Assembly: GCF_001434935.1 (NCBI RefSeq)
Contig: NZ_AZEG01000020.1
Span: forward strand, 1-35,686
Direction of reading: 5' to 3'
Length of the DNA stretch: 35,686 nucleotides
Source: Liquorilactobacillus uvarum DSM 19971
Lineage (GTDB): Bacteria > Bacillota > Bacilli > Lactobacillales > Lactobacillaceae
The notes beneath the pieces were generated by a model. That model did no database searches. It was not told where the DNA came from and was given only the letters and a program-made list of their open reading frames with translations. The translations under genes and the position numbers were made by a program. Shown here piece after piece: positions 1 to 7,402 of this stretch. Numbering within the stretch: the stretch's first letter is position 1; every line of letters starts with the position of its first letter.

Positions 1-1
1 T

Positions 2-650
2 ATGAGTGGTTCAGCCTCAACAAGCATGAGTGAATCGGCATCAACAAGTGCGAGCGAGTTAGCATCAACAAGTACGAGTGAATCAACTTCAGCAAGTGCG
101 AGTGAGTCAGCCTCGACAAGTACAAGCGAGTCTGCTTCAGGAAGTTCCAGTGAATCTGAATCTGCAAGCACGAGTGAGTCTGCTTCCACAAGTGCAAGTG
201 AATCTGCTTCAACAAGTACAAGCGAATCAGCTTCCGCAAGTACGAGTGAGTCAGCCTCGACAAGCACAAGTGAGTCAGGATCCACAAGTACAAGTGAATC
301 GGCTTCAGCAAGTGCAAGCGAGTCGGCATCCGCAAGTACAAGCGAATCGGCTTCAACAAGTGCGAGCGAGTCAGCCTCGACAAGTACAAGCGAGTCAGCC
401 TCAACAAGTACAAGCGAATCAGCTTCCGCAAGTGCGAGCGAGTCAGCTTCAACAAGTACGAGTGAATCGGCATCGACAAGTGCGAGTGAATCAACTTCCG
501 CAAGTGCGAGTGAGTCGGCATCAACAAGCACGAGCGAATCAGTATCCGCAAGTGCAAGCGAGTCAGCATCCGCAAGTATGAGTGGTTCAGTCTCAACAAG
601 TACAAGCGAATCAGCATCCGCAAGTACAAGTGGATCAAATAATGACAGTA
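2..650 (+). repeat. Tandem 24-bp (8-codon) Ser-rich coding repeats
   Basis: Around 25 imperfect tandem copies of an 8-codon unit coding Ser-X-Ser-X-Ser-X-Ser-Glu, where X is mostly Ala or Thr. Ser codons alternate between TCN and AGY, which keeps the DNA repeat partly degenerate. Copy number is likely to vary between strains, and short-read assemblies may collapse it. Confidence 0.9.
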
Positions 651-868
651 CAAATAGTACAGATGGATTATTCCATAACAGTACAAATGGTGCATACAAA
701 AAAGCAGATTTATCAGGTAAAAAACACACCAAACCAGTAAAAGAAAACAAGCTTCCACAGACAGGTGAGACAGCTTCTAATGAAGCTGCTTACCTGGGGG
801 CCGCTATTTTAACAGCTACCGCGTTGCTAGGTGTGAAAGGTAAGAAAAAGAAAAATAAATCAAAATGA
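2..868 (+). CDS. Serine-rich repeat surface adhesin, C-terminal part, LPQTG sortase anchor (5' partial)
   Basis: The visible 288 residues are the C-terminal part of a cell-wall adhesin; the frame is open to the window edge, so the ATG at base 2 is just a repeat codon and the true start lies upstream. Residues 1 to about 215 are near-perfect octapeptide repeats of the type SASTSTSE (24-bp DNA unit, third positions drifting). A short non-repeat spacer rich in Asn/Ser/Thr follows, then LPQTG, a hydrophobic segment and a Lys-rich tail: a class A sortase signal. In this family (SRR glycoproteins such as GspB, Fap1 and SRRPs of lactobacilli) the repeats are O-glycosylated and the N-terminal domains bind host or biofilm ligands. 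No SecA2/SecY2 or dedicated glycosyltransferase genes are visible here. The family call is secure; the ligand cannot be told. Confidence 0.93.
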   Translation: MSGSASTSMSESASTSASELASTSTSESTSASASESASTSTSESASGSSSESESASTSESASTSASESASTSTSESASASTSESASTSTSESGSTSTSESASASASESASASTSESASTSASESASTSTSESASTSTSESASASASESASTSTSESASTSASESTSASASESASTSTSESVSASASESASASMSGSVSTSTSESASASTSGSNNDSTNSTDGLFHNSTNGAYKKADLSGKKHTKPVKENKLPQTGETASNEAAYLGAAILTATALLGVKGKKKKNKSK

Positions 869-929
869 TTTATAGAAATGTTAGTTAAGAAATAGAATGA
901 AAATTTAGATATTATCAGTTTGATTTTGG

Positions 930-965
930 GAACCTAGTTCATTTTTGAATTAGGTTCTTTTTTTT
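930..965 (+). terminator. Intrinsic terminator of the SRR adhesin gene
   Basis: An 11-bp stem (930-940 with 947-957, one G-T wobble), a 6-nt loop and an eight-T run. It sits 61 bp after the adhesin stop codon. Confidence 0.9.
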
Positions 966-1250
966 GTGGACTTTTAAGCAGGTTTTTTTATTGTATATAT
1001 TTGGTTTGTAAATATATTTATTATTCATTTAATTCATAATGTTTTAAATGAGTAAAATATTATCGTTTATGTGTATAAAAATAATTGTTAATTTTTTAGT
1101 GAAAATCAATAATTTAAGTTTGGTTTTTCTTTTTATGACAATGAATTTAAACATATAGTAATAGATTTTGGCAAAAACAACTAATAAAAGAACATTATTT
1201 TATAACCTATAAAATCTATTATAAGAGTTATATTTTACCCTTATATTTAG

Positions 1251-1306
1251 CTTGGATTTTGCGGCAATCCAAGAGCCTGGTGAAAGATAGCAAGTGTTTA
1301 CTTTCA
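1251..1306. other. Unassigned structured element: two consecutive inverted repeats
   Basis: CTTGGATT (1251-1258) and AATCCAAG (1266-1273) form a perfect 8-bp stem over a 7-nt loop. TGAAAG (1281-1286) and CTTTCA (1301-1306) form a second 6-bp stem. No T-run follows, so this is not an intrinsic terminator. It stands out as GC-richer than the surrounding DNA. It could be a protein-binding site, a leader RNA structure or a small RNA; I do not recognise a riboswitch class. Confidence 0.4.
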
Positions 1307-1576
1307 AAACATTCTAAGTTATGTTAGTATTCTTTAGACATGATGAAAATAAGAATCTTTATTTTTATGTAAATGTATTTTGATTAATTCTAACTATTTA
1401 TTTTAATAGTTTAATATTCATTTTAAACTATATCATTAAATAGTATGATGTAAATTTTTATATAGCGGTTTTATTAGATGATTAAGGCTAAGCAAAATAG
1501 ATAATACATTTTAGACTACAAAACAAGCATTCATAAAATAAACCAAGTTCTTACAGATGTGGAAAGGAGAATGATA

Positions 1577-2884
1577 ATGAGAAAGTGGATTTTGATAGCT
1601 TTGACGATCTTGGGCAGTTTCTTGCTACTAATGGATGGTGCTCGTGCCGATAAGCAGACTGATATTAAAATTGACGGGGAGTTCAATGATTGGCAGAGCA
1701 TCAGTAAGTCACAAGTGGGTTATTATCATATGGGAAACTGGGCTGTGGCAGTCGGCAATGAAGATTTATGGATCTATATTGATAATGGCGGCAATTCTGA
1801 TATTTCAATTCCAACACAAAACTACACTTTGACAGTAGGAAACAAGTCGTATAATTTAGTATTTACTGGATCTGATTCACAATTAACAGTCACTGCCAGA
1901 GATATGAATAACAGTTGGCAATCACTTGGAGATGTTGGAACAGGAATTATTAAAAAAGATGGTTCAAAGCAAAATGGTGAGTTCACTCTCTCACTTTCAA
2001 AGTTGGGTGCATCGTCTTCTGGTAGCGAAAAAACTACTTTGGCAAATTCAAATTTGGGTTCGCAGACAGTGACCGGAAGTTCTGTCCAAAGCAGCTCTGA
2101 TTCTGCAAGTTCGAGTGCAGGATCAAGTAGTTCAAGTTCAAGCAGTTCGTCGAGTACAGATTCAAGCAGTTCATCAAGTGTTTCAGACACATCATCTGAG
2201 TCGCAGAGCTCGGTGTCGTCATCATCTTCCCAAGCAAATCCGAATAATCAGTCAAATGACTTAGGCGTCGTAATTGACGGAAGTTTCAATGATTGGGATG
2301 ATAAAACGAAGTCAGCAATGAAGATTACAGGGGATAACGACAACATCAAAAATGTATCACTGTTAGCTGATGATAAGGATATTTATTTCTACATTGAAAT
2401 GCATCCGGTGTTATCTGGAGGATACGTCACATTTCAGCCGGCAGGATATGAACTGACAGTCGGTAACATTACTTATTATCTTGATTTTAACGGAAATAGT
2501 ACTGTTAATCTGGATGAAGGACAGACCAAATTAGTGAAACTCGGAATATATAATGCTAAGGACAATTCATATGTGACACTAAACGATCAAGTTGGAGTTA
2601 CAAAGAAAAAGATCTCACAGAAGATGGGAGACGGATCAACAGTGGAGGGAGAAGCATATGTTTTGGAATGTGCAGTCCCGTTCAGTGCATTGAAGGCAAG
2701 CTCAAATACATCAGGTCAAACGATTGCGTTAGCGAATCGAAACTTGTGGACAGGACAAGTGAATGTTACTGGTGGCAGTACTGGACCGCTCATTTTAGCT
2801 GGGGCTGGTCTATTGATTGCGGGCTTTTCTGTTTACAAATTCGGTGTATTTGATAATAAAAGCAGGAGGAAAAAAGTTAAATGA
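1577..2884 (+). CDS. Firmicu-CTERM surface protein, putative XrtG substrate with two IDGxFxDW domains
   Basis: Secreted surface protein of 435 aa. The ATG at 1577 is preferred over an in-frame GTG at 1559 because AAAGGAG sits 7 nt upstream of it. Signal peptide residues 1-24, with ARA-D as likely cleavage site. Two related beta-sandwich-like domains follow (about 29-164 and 230-396). Each begins IDGxFxDW, carries a YxLTVGN stretch and ends LANxNL...VTG. A linker of about 55 residues, almost all Ser (165-220), separates them. IDGxxxDW openings are typical of CBM9/DOMON-like sugar- or ligand-binding modules, so a carbohydrate ligand is possible. The tail (about 399-435) has a GGSTGP motif, one hydrophobic helix and a basic end, fitting the Firmicu-CTERM signal (TIGR04145) processed by exosortase G. 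It overlaps xrtG by 4 bp (ATGA). Confidence 0.85.
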   Translation: MRKWILIALTILGSFLLLMDGARADKQTDIKIDGEFNDWQSISKSQVGYYHMGNWAVAVGNEDLWIYIDNGGNSDISIPTQNYTLTVGNKSYNLVFTGSDSQLTVTARDMNNSWQSLGDVGTGIIKKDGSKQNGEFTLSLSKLGASSSGSEKTTLANSNLGSQTVTGSSVQSSSDSASSSAGSSSSSSSSSSSTDSSSSSSVSDTSSESQSSVSSSSSQANPNNQSNDLGVVIDGSFNDWDDKTKSAMKITGDNDNIKNVSLLADDKDIYFYIEMHPVLSGGYVTFQPAGYELTVGNITYYLDFNGNSTVNLDEGQTKLVKLGIYNAKDNSYVTLNDQVGVTKKKISQKMGDGSTVEGEAYVLECAVPFSALKASSNTSGQTIALANRNLWTGQVNVTGGSTGPLILAGAGLLIAGFSVYKFGVFDNKSRRKKVK

Positions 2885-3501
2885 GTGTTTACTTAATTAT
2901 CGGGATAGTTATCTGGATTTATGTCCTGTCTTTGCTTAAGAGAACACAGCTTGCTGCTTTTTCATTCATTTGGGGGAGTGTGGGGCTCTTTTTTATCTTG
3001 ATCGCATTCAGCAATCGTTATTGGATTTGGTTTTTTACCCAAGCAGTTATGAAAGGTGTCGGCTGGATCGGAAACTTGACACAAATGAGCAGTACGCTGC
3101 CAAAATACAGCATTATAAGCATTATCAATGCAAATTCACCGGTGAATATGGTGATTGATTATGAATGTTCGGGGGTGATTGAAACTTTGGCTTTTTTAAG
3201 TCTGGTTTTTTTCTTCCCAATTTACAGTCGTTATGAAAAGTTATTTTTTTCTCTTTTAGGTGTCTTTTGGATTTACTTAGCCAACGTAATTCGGTTGCTG
3301 TTAATTATTATCATCGTGCATTTTAATGGTGGACAGTCTTTTTTCATTGCCCATTCATTGGTTGGACGCTTTGTTTTCTATGTTTTAGTCATTGCCTTAT
3401 ATTACTTGGTTTTTACCTCTTCGCAGCTTTCGCATAACATCTACTACACTTGTAAAAACTGGGTACAGCATCTGATAAGGAAAAGGAGAATGTCGAAGTG
3501 A
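2881..3501 (+). CDS. xrtG: Exosortase family protein XrtG
   Basis: Integral membrane cysteine protease/transpeptidase of the exosortase/archaeosortase superfamily, 206 aa with several membrane segments. The family catalytic triad is visible: Cys96 in ECSGV, Arg138 in NVIR and His158 in AHSLVGR. XrtG is the Firmicutes type (TIGR03110) that co-occurs with Firmicu-CTERM proteins. By analogy with sortases it is expected to cut the C-terminal signal of its partner and hand the protein to another molecule at the outer membrane face; this has not been shown for XrtG to my knowledge. It is translationally coupled on both sides, by ATGA with the substrate gene and GTGA with the glycosyltransferase. 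Confidence 0.9.
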   Translation: MSVYLIIGIVIWIYVLSLLKRTQLAAFSFIWGSVGLFFILIAFSNRYWIWFFTQAVMKGVGWIGNLTQMSSTLPKYSIISIINANSPVNMVIDYECSGVIETLAFLSLVFFFPIYSRYEKLFFSLLGVFWIYLANVIRLLLIIIIVHFNGGQSFFIAHSLVGRFVFYVLVIALYYLVFTSSQLSHNIYYTCKNWVQHLIRKRRMSK

Positions 3502-4835
3502 GTTACTGGTTAGATTTAACTTTTTTTAAGATGGGCTTTTGGATTACTTGGGCATTAATTCCGGTAGTTGTTGAAATCTTACCGGCTTTTTTCTCAAGCA
3601 TCTGGCTAATTGCACAACATTGGCATAAAGCAAAGCTGAATGTTCCAGAAAAACTGCCGATTATTTCGCTGATTATTCCCGTATATAATTCAGAAGCAAC
3701 ATTGTTTGAATGCATTCGCTCAGTTAACGATTCGACTTATCCATCTGATTTGGTTCAGATTATCTTAGCGGATAATAAAAGTACCGATAATAGTTTTGCA
3801 GCCTATGAACGTGCGCAAAATGAATTTCCAAATTTGAATCTCCGCTTGATCCGGACTGAGCAAGGAAAGGCCAAAGCTTTGAATTCAGCAATCTATAGTA
3901 GTATTGGAACATATATTATCAATATTGACAGTGACGGTATTCTTGAAAAAAATGCTTTAATGAATATGGTATTACGCTTTGAGCATGATTCGGAACTAGC
4001 CGCACTTACAGGTACAATTTTGCCGCAAAAAAAGATGATCAAAGCTTCCAAGAAAAGAAGCTTAAAGCTGCTGCAGCGCAATGAATATTTTGAATACGCA
4101 CAGGCATTTCTTTCAGGCAGAATAATCGAATCGCGTAATAATCGGTTGTTTACCATGTCAGGAGCTTTTTCTGCTTTTCGGAAAAATGATCTGCTCCAAA
4201 CATTCTTATATAATACAGGTACAATCGGTGAAGACACGGATATGACATTTCAAATGCGTGACAGATTAAAAAACAAAGTAGCTATTTGTTCCGATGCGAT
4301 TTTTTATATTGAACCAATCGATAGTTTGGATGATCTCTATATTCAACGGCAGCGTTGGCAAACAGGGGAACTAGAGGTAGTAGATAAAAATGCTGATGAT
4401 TTGAAGCTCAAATCTTTTTTCAAAGGCTTTTTAGTACGCCGGATGATGCTTGATCATACTTTTCTATTTCCTAAGCTGATCTGGTCAGCGGCCAGCATTA
4501 TACTGCTCTTTTTAGGCTACTCTTGGGTCATCCTGCTGCTGTCTTATCTGCTTATTTATTTTCTTTATGTTGGTGTTAGTTTATTGAACTATATCTGTGT
4601 TCTACTGCTTTTGAGAGGATTTGCAAAGGAACGAGCGTTCTTCAGATCATCATGGTGGGTAATTTTTACACTCCCGTTCTATAACTTTATCTGCTCGTGG
4701 TTCCGTTTGGTCGGGACCTTGAATAGTATGACAAGAAAGTCCAGTTGGAATACAGTTCGCTTTAAACAGGAAACTAAGAATTTGTATGCACAGTTTTTAG
4801 AAGATATTAAGATAATAAAAAACAAATGGAGGTAA
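3498..4835 (+). CDS. XrtG-associated family 2 glycosyltransferase (TIGR03111 type)
   Basis: Membrane-bound processive-type GT2 glycosyltransferase, 445 aa. It starts at a GTG that overlaps the xrtG stop by 4 bp, with AAAAGGAGA upstream. One N-terminal membrane helix (about 15-40) precedes the catalytic domain with SLIIPVYNSE (57-66), the nucleotide-sugar DSD motif (144-146), the acceptor GEDTD (244-248) and QRQRW (283-287, the QxxRW of cellulose/hyaluronan synthases). Several membrane helices close the protein (about 310-420). All residues needed for catalysis appear present. In the XrtG locus it presumably makes or attaches a glycan on the Firmicu-CTERM protein or a lipid carrier; donor and acceptor are unknown. 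Confidence 0.85.
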   Translation: MSYWLDLTFFKMGFWITWALIPVVVEILPAFFSSIWLIAQHWHKAKLNVPEKLPIISLIIPVYNSEATLFECIRSVNDSTYPSDLVQIILADNKSTDNSFAAYERAQNEFPNLNLRLIRTEQGKAKALNSAIYSSIGTYIINIDSDGILEKNALMNMVLRFEHDSELAALTGTILPQKKMIKASKKRSLKLLQRNEYFEYAQAFLSGRIIESRNNRLFTMSGAFSAFRKNDLLQTFLYNTGTIGEDTDMTFQMRDRLKNKVAICSDAIFYIEPIDSLDDLYIQRQRWQTGELEVVDKNADDLKLKSFFKGFLVRRMMLDHTFLFPKLIWSAASIILLFLGYSWVILLLSYLLIYFLYVGVSLLNYICVLLLLRGFAKERAFFRSSWWVIFTLPFYNFICSWFRLVGTLNSMTRKSSWNTVRFKQETKNLYAQFLEDIKIIKNKWR

Positions 4836-4838
4836 TTT

Positions 4839-5210
4839 ATGTCACAACTTAACTTCAGCTATAGGATAAAATCTTATTTTAATGCCAGTCATGCGATCCG
4901 GTGGGAGAATGGAACCGGGCAAAAGCATATGCATACTTGGGAGGTTGTCTGCGAACTGAGCAGCCAAAGCAAACAGACAGTTATTTTCAGCGACATTGAA
5001 AAGGCTTTGAATGGAGTGTTTGAAAACATTTCTGGAACTTTTTTAAATACACTGGATGATTTTAAAGAACTTAATCCAACTGTTGAGAATGTTACACTCT
5101 GGCTATATCACTTGATTATACCTGCTTTAAATCAGCTTGATGTTCATTTAACACGTCTCGAAGTGAGTGAATCTCCCACCAGAACATATTGCATTACATC
5201 CAGTAACTAG
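4839..5210 (+). CDS. 6-pyruvoyl-tetrahydropterin synthase-like protein of the XrtG locus (TIGR03112 type)
   Basis: Small protein (123 aa) of the PTPS/QueD fold. The three zinc-binding histidines are kept: His18 in FNASHAI and His30/His32 in KHMHTW. The conserved C-terminal Glu is also kept (Glu111 in SESPTR). The catalytic residues are not: the Cys expected four residues before the HxH motif is Thr26, and the Asp-His of the usual DHxxLN motif is replaced by Ser65-Gly66 (SGTFLN). It probably still binds a pterin-like or other ligand without the normal chemistry. The Shine-Dalgarno GGAGG is embedded in the end of the glycosyltransferase gene, so the two are tightly linked. Its role in the exosortase system is unknown. 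Confidence 0.8.
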   Translation: MSQLNFSYRIKSYFNASHAIRWENGTGQKHMHTWEVVCELSSQSKQTVIFSDIEKALNGVFENISGTFLNTLDDFKELNPTVENVTLWLYHLIIPALNQLDVHLTRLEVSESPTRTYCITSSN

Positions 5211-5224
5211 AAAAAGGTGATAAA

Positions 5225-6799
5225 ATGTTTAAACGATTTCTCAAATTAATGAGTAATGGCACATTAGTTATATTCAGCTTTTTTATTTTTTTGACATTCT
5301 TTTTTGCATTGACTTCACCTAATATTGTTTTAGGCGATAATCAAATTACAGGAGCTGGAACAACTTTTTTTACGACGGCTTGGTTGATGGTTTTTGGGGC
5401 TATTGTGATTTCTTTCAAAACTTTTAAAAAGATAAATCGATTTCTGCGATATATTTTTATAAAACAACGCATCAAGTCTGCGATTATTTTGTTGCTGTTA
5501 GTTATTTGCTGGCAGCTGGTCTTTGTTTTAACTGTTCATCCAGCAATCGGTTTTGATGCGGGAGCGATTCATCAAGCTTTGACTGATCGAACCAGCGCAG
5601 AAATTAGAGCGTATTATAGTATTAACTACAATAACTTGCCGTTATTGCTATTGCAGAATTTTTTTGTTCAATTGTTTGCATCAAAAACATGGCTTTTCTT
5701 TGATTTATTGACCTTGTTGTTTGTTGATTTATCGATGTTTTTTAATCTTTTGAGCGTAGCACTTGTTGACCGTTCAAGGTTGGCTACAGCTATTTATCTG
5801 CATGCCGGTTGGTTGTTGCTTTTTCCAATGATTATTGTTCCTTATACAGATACATGGGTCCTCCCAATCGTTTCAGGATATTTACTGTGTTATTGTATTG
5901 CGAGACATAAGAGAACTAATTTCTTCGTAAGACTTATCGCAATTGCGGCTTTCAGTATTTTGCTGATTGCAGCGTACTTTCTCAAACCTTCAGCTATCAT
6001 TGGAGGGATTGCTATCGGAATAGGCGAGATATTGTTTGCTTTGTCAAAATTCAAATTAAAAAGACCACGCAGTTGGTATCCTCTGTGCAGCCTTCTTTTT
6101 TCTAGTGCAGTAATTTTAGGCAGTTATCAGATGATCAGTCAGAAAATCAAAAACCAAAAATACATTCAGGTCGACCAGTCAAGGTCAATTCCAGCAATTC
6201 ATTTCATAAGTATGGGAGTTTCAGGCGACGGAGGGTATAATCCTAATGATGCGCTTGCAATGGCTCAGATTCCAACAAAAGCCGCTCGTGTTGTTTATTC
6301 AAAAAAAATGCTGACAAAACGCTTAAAAAGCAAAGGCATTTTAGGCTATACTGGTTTTCTCTTTAAAAAGCATCAAGCCAATACAGCTGATGGGTCTTTT
6401 GCATGGGTCAAGGAAGGTCACTTTATTACTGAAGACCCGAACCCGACGAAGATCGGTTTTGCAGGACAACTAAAACAGTTTGTTTATTTGTACGGAACAC
6501 GTTTAGGTGATTTCCGGTTTGCCGCACAGACGTGGTGGATCATTCTGCTGGGAATAATTGCTCTGGGCTGGCGTGATCGAAGAAACTTTGTTCAATTGCT
6601 GCGTTTAGCGCTGATCGGCGGTTTTATATATCTTCTGATCTTTGAAGGCGGGCGAAGCCGCTATTTAATTCAATTTTTACCGTATTTTCTGATTATGGGT
6701 GCCTTGACGTTTAAGCACTCGCTTCAAACTATTCACGAATTATTTTCTTTTCTGCGTAATGGTAGTTCTGAAAAAAATCTGAATAATGAGAAGAAGTGA
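5225..6799 (+). CDS. XrtG-associated polytopic membrane protein, GT-C-like (TIGR03766 type)
   Basis: Integral membrane protein of 524 aa with about ten or more predicted helices, starting at ATG 5225 behind AAAAAGGTG. The first external loop carries an acidic motif (GFDAG, near residue 111) followed by a long conserved loop with YYSINYNNLP. This arrangement resembles GT-C fold lipid-sugar-dependent glycosyltransferases such as the PMT/ArnT type. The gene is the last of the XrtG operon, with the upstream gene only 14 bp away. I infer that it transfers a sugar from a polyprenyl carrier at the outer face, perhaps to the Ser-rich linker of the Firmicu-CTERM protein. The function has not been shown; a flippase or polymerase role is possible. 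Confidence 0.75.
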   Translation: MFKRFLKLMSNGTLVIFSFFIFLTFFFALTSPNIVLGDNQITGAGTTFFTTAWLMVFGAIVISFKTFKKINRFLRYIFIKQRIKSAIILLLLVICWQLVFVLTVHPAIGFDAGAIHQALTDRTSAEIRAYYSINYNNLPLLLLQNFFVQLFASKTWLFFDLLTLLFVDLSMFFNLLSVALVDRSRLATAIYLHAGWLLLFPMIIVPYTDTWVLPIVSGYLLCYCIARHKRTNFFVRLIAIAAFSILLIAAYFLKPSAIIGGIAIGIGEILFALSKFKLKRPRSWYPLCSLLFSSAVILGSYQMISQKIKNQKYIQVDQSRSIPAIHFISMGVSGDGGYNPNDALAMAQIPTKAARVVYSKKMLTKRLKSKGILGYTGFLFKKHQANTADGSFAWVKEGHFITEDPNPTKIGFAGQLKQFVYLYGTRLGDFRFAAQTWWIILLGIIALGWRDRRNFVQLLRLALIGGFIYLLIFEGGRSRYLIQFLPYFLIMGALTFKHSLQTIHELFSFLRNGSSEKNLNNEKK

Positions 6800-6857
6800 A
6801 CTGAATCTCAGCAAAGATAGAAGATATCGACTAATATAGTAAACACCATCTAAAGAC

Positions 6858-6884
6858 AAGACATATAAAGCATGTCTTATTTTT
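6858..6884 (+). terminator. Probable weak terminator after the XrtG operon
   Basis: AAGACAT (6858-6864) pairs with ATGTCTT (6872-6878), followed by ATTTTTG. The stem is only 7 bp and AT-rich, so termination may be partial. It ends the five-gene operon 59 bp after its last stop. Confidence 0.5.
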
Positions 6885-6913
6885 GTATACTGATATATTG
6901 AAGGAGAAAAACT

Positions 6914-7183
6914 ATGAATAAGGAGCAACTAATGGTTATTGCTAAAAGAGTTTGCTATACGAAAAGGGTTTATCAACGTATTAATAAAAAACTTAAAACT
7001 AATTATTCAAATGGTGAGATTGAGTCATTGGTTCAACAAGTTGTTCTTGAAGCATCACAAATTATACATAAAGGCAAAAATTTTTATATCAGTAATTATG
7101 AGAGCGGTGTAAGGGCTACCGTAAATGCTAATAATTATCGAATCATTACCGCTGATAGTTTAAACTGCAATAGCATGCATTAA
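6914..7183 (+). CDS. DUF3781 family protein
   Basis: Small soluble protein of 89 aa with AAGGAG 9 nt before its ATG. The sequence carries features I associate with DUF3781: an N-terminal CYTKRVYQRINKKL stretch, a middle helical part, and a C-terminal half with KGKNFYISN and NNYRIITAD. No function is known for the family, and no catalytic motif is visible. It is a single-gene unit between two hairpins and unrelated in sequence to the XrtG operon upstream. Confidence 0.72.
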   Translation: MNKEQLMVIAKRVCYTKRVYQRINKKLKTNYSNGEIESLVQQVVLEASQIIHKGKNFYISNYESGVRATVNANNYRIITADSLNCNSMH

Positions 7184-7194
7184 AAGTTCAAGAT

Positions 7195-7226
7195 AACAGT
7201 AATGTGTGGAAACATACTGTTTTTTT
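7195..7226 (+). terminator. Intrinsic terminator of the DUF3781 gene
   Basis: A 10-bp stem with one bulged A (7195-7205 with 7212-7221), a 6-nt loop and a seven-T run directly after the stem. Confidence 0.85.
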
Positions 7227-7327
7227 GTAAAATTTAGTTATCATTTTGTTGAATGAAAACTGTCTTTTATCGTTGGAAAAACGCAATATATAATCTTTTA
7301 TCCATTAAAATGTTGCCAAATATTTGT

Positions 7328-7355
7328 TTGACTTTAGTTAGGAAGTTCGTATAGT
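7328..7355 (+). promoter_or_regulatory. Sigma-A promoter of the sugar symporter gene
   Basis: TTGACT (7328-7333), a 16-bp spacer and TATAGT (7350-7355), about 50 bp before the ATG. The cre-like site lies just downstream of the -10. Confidence 0.65.
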
Positions 7356-7360
7356 CTAAA

Positions 7361-7374
7361 CGAAAGCACTTACA
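7361..7374 (+). promoter_or_regulatory. Putative cre site (CcpA operator) of the symporter gene
   Basis: CGAAAGCACTTACA matches the consensus TGWAANCGNTNWCA at 12 of 14 positions. It starts six bases after the -10 box, a position where CcpA binding represses by roadblock. This predicts glucose repression of the downstream permease. Confidence 0.55.
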
Positions 7375-7402
7375 AATAGATGATTATAAGGCGGGTAGAG
7401 TA

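Larger units (their letters stand above)
869..1576. other. Long AT-rich intergenic region between adhesin and XrtG locus
   Basis: About 700 bp with no convincing ORF on either strand. Besides the adhesin terminator it holds one GC-richer island, the inverted repeat at 1251-1273 described separately. The promoter of the downstream XrtG operon must lie here, but I cannot pick a clear -35/-10 pair; GATAAT at about 1499-1504 is a weak -10 candidate. Confidence 0.6.

Noticed and set aside
78-581. 167-residue open frame rich in Gln, Val and Arg within the adhesin repeats
   Set aside because: It is the shifted reading of the 24-bp Ser repeat; tandem repeats keep alternative frames open, and there is no ribosome site.
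2-650. Short tandem repeats that might be read as a CRISPR array
   Set aside because: The units are contiguous 24-bp coding repeats without unique spacers, in frame with an LPQTG protein.
1822-2190. 122-residue minus-strand open frame in the Firmicu-CTERM gene
   Set aside because: Reverse reading of the Ser-rich linker gives Glu/Leu-rich sequence; no start signal.
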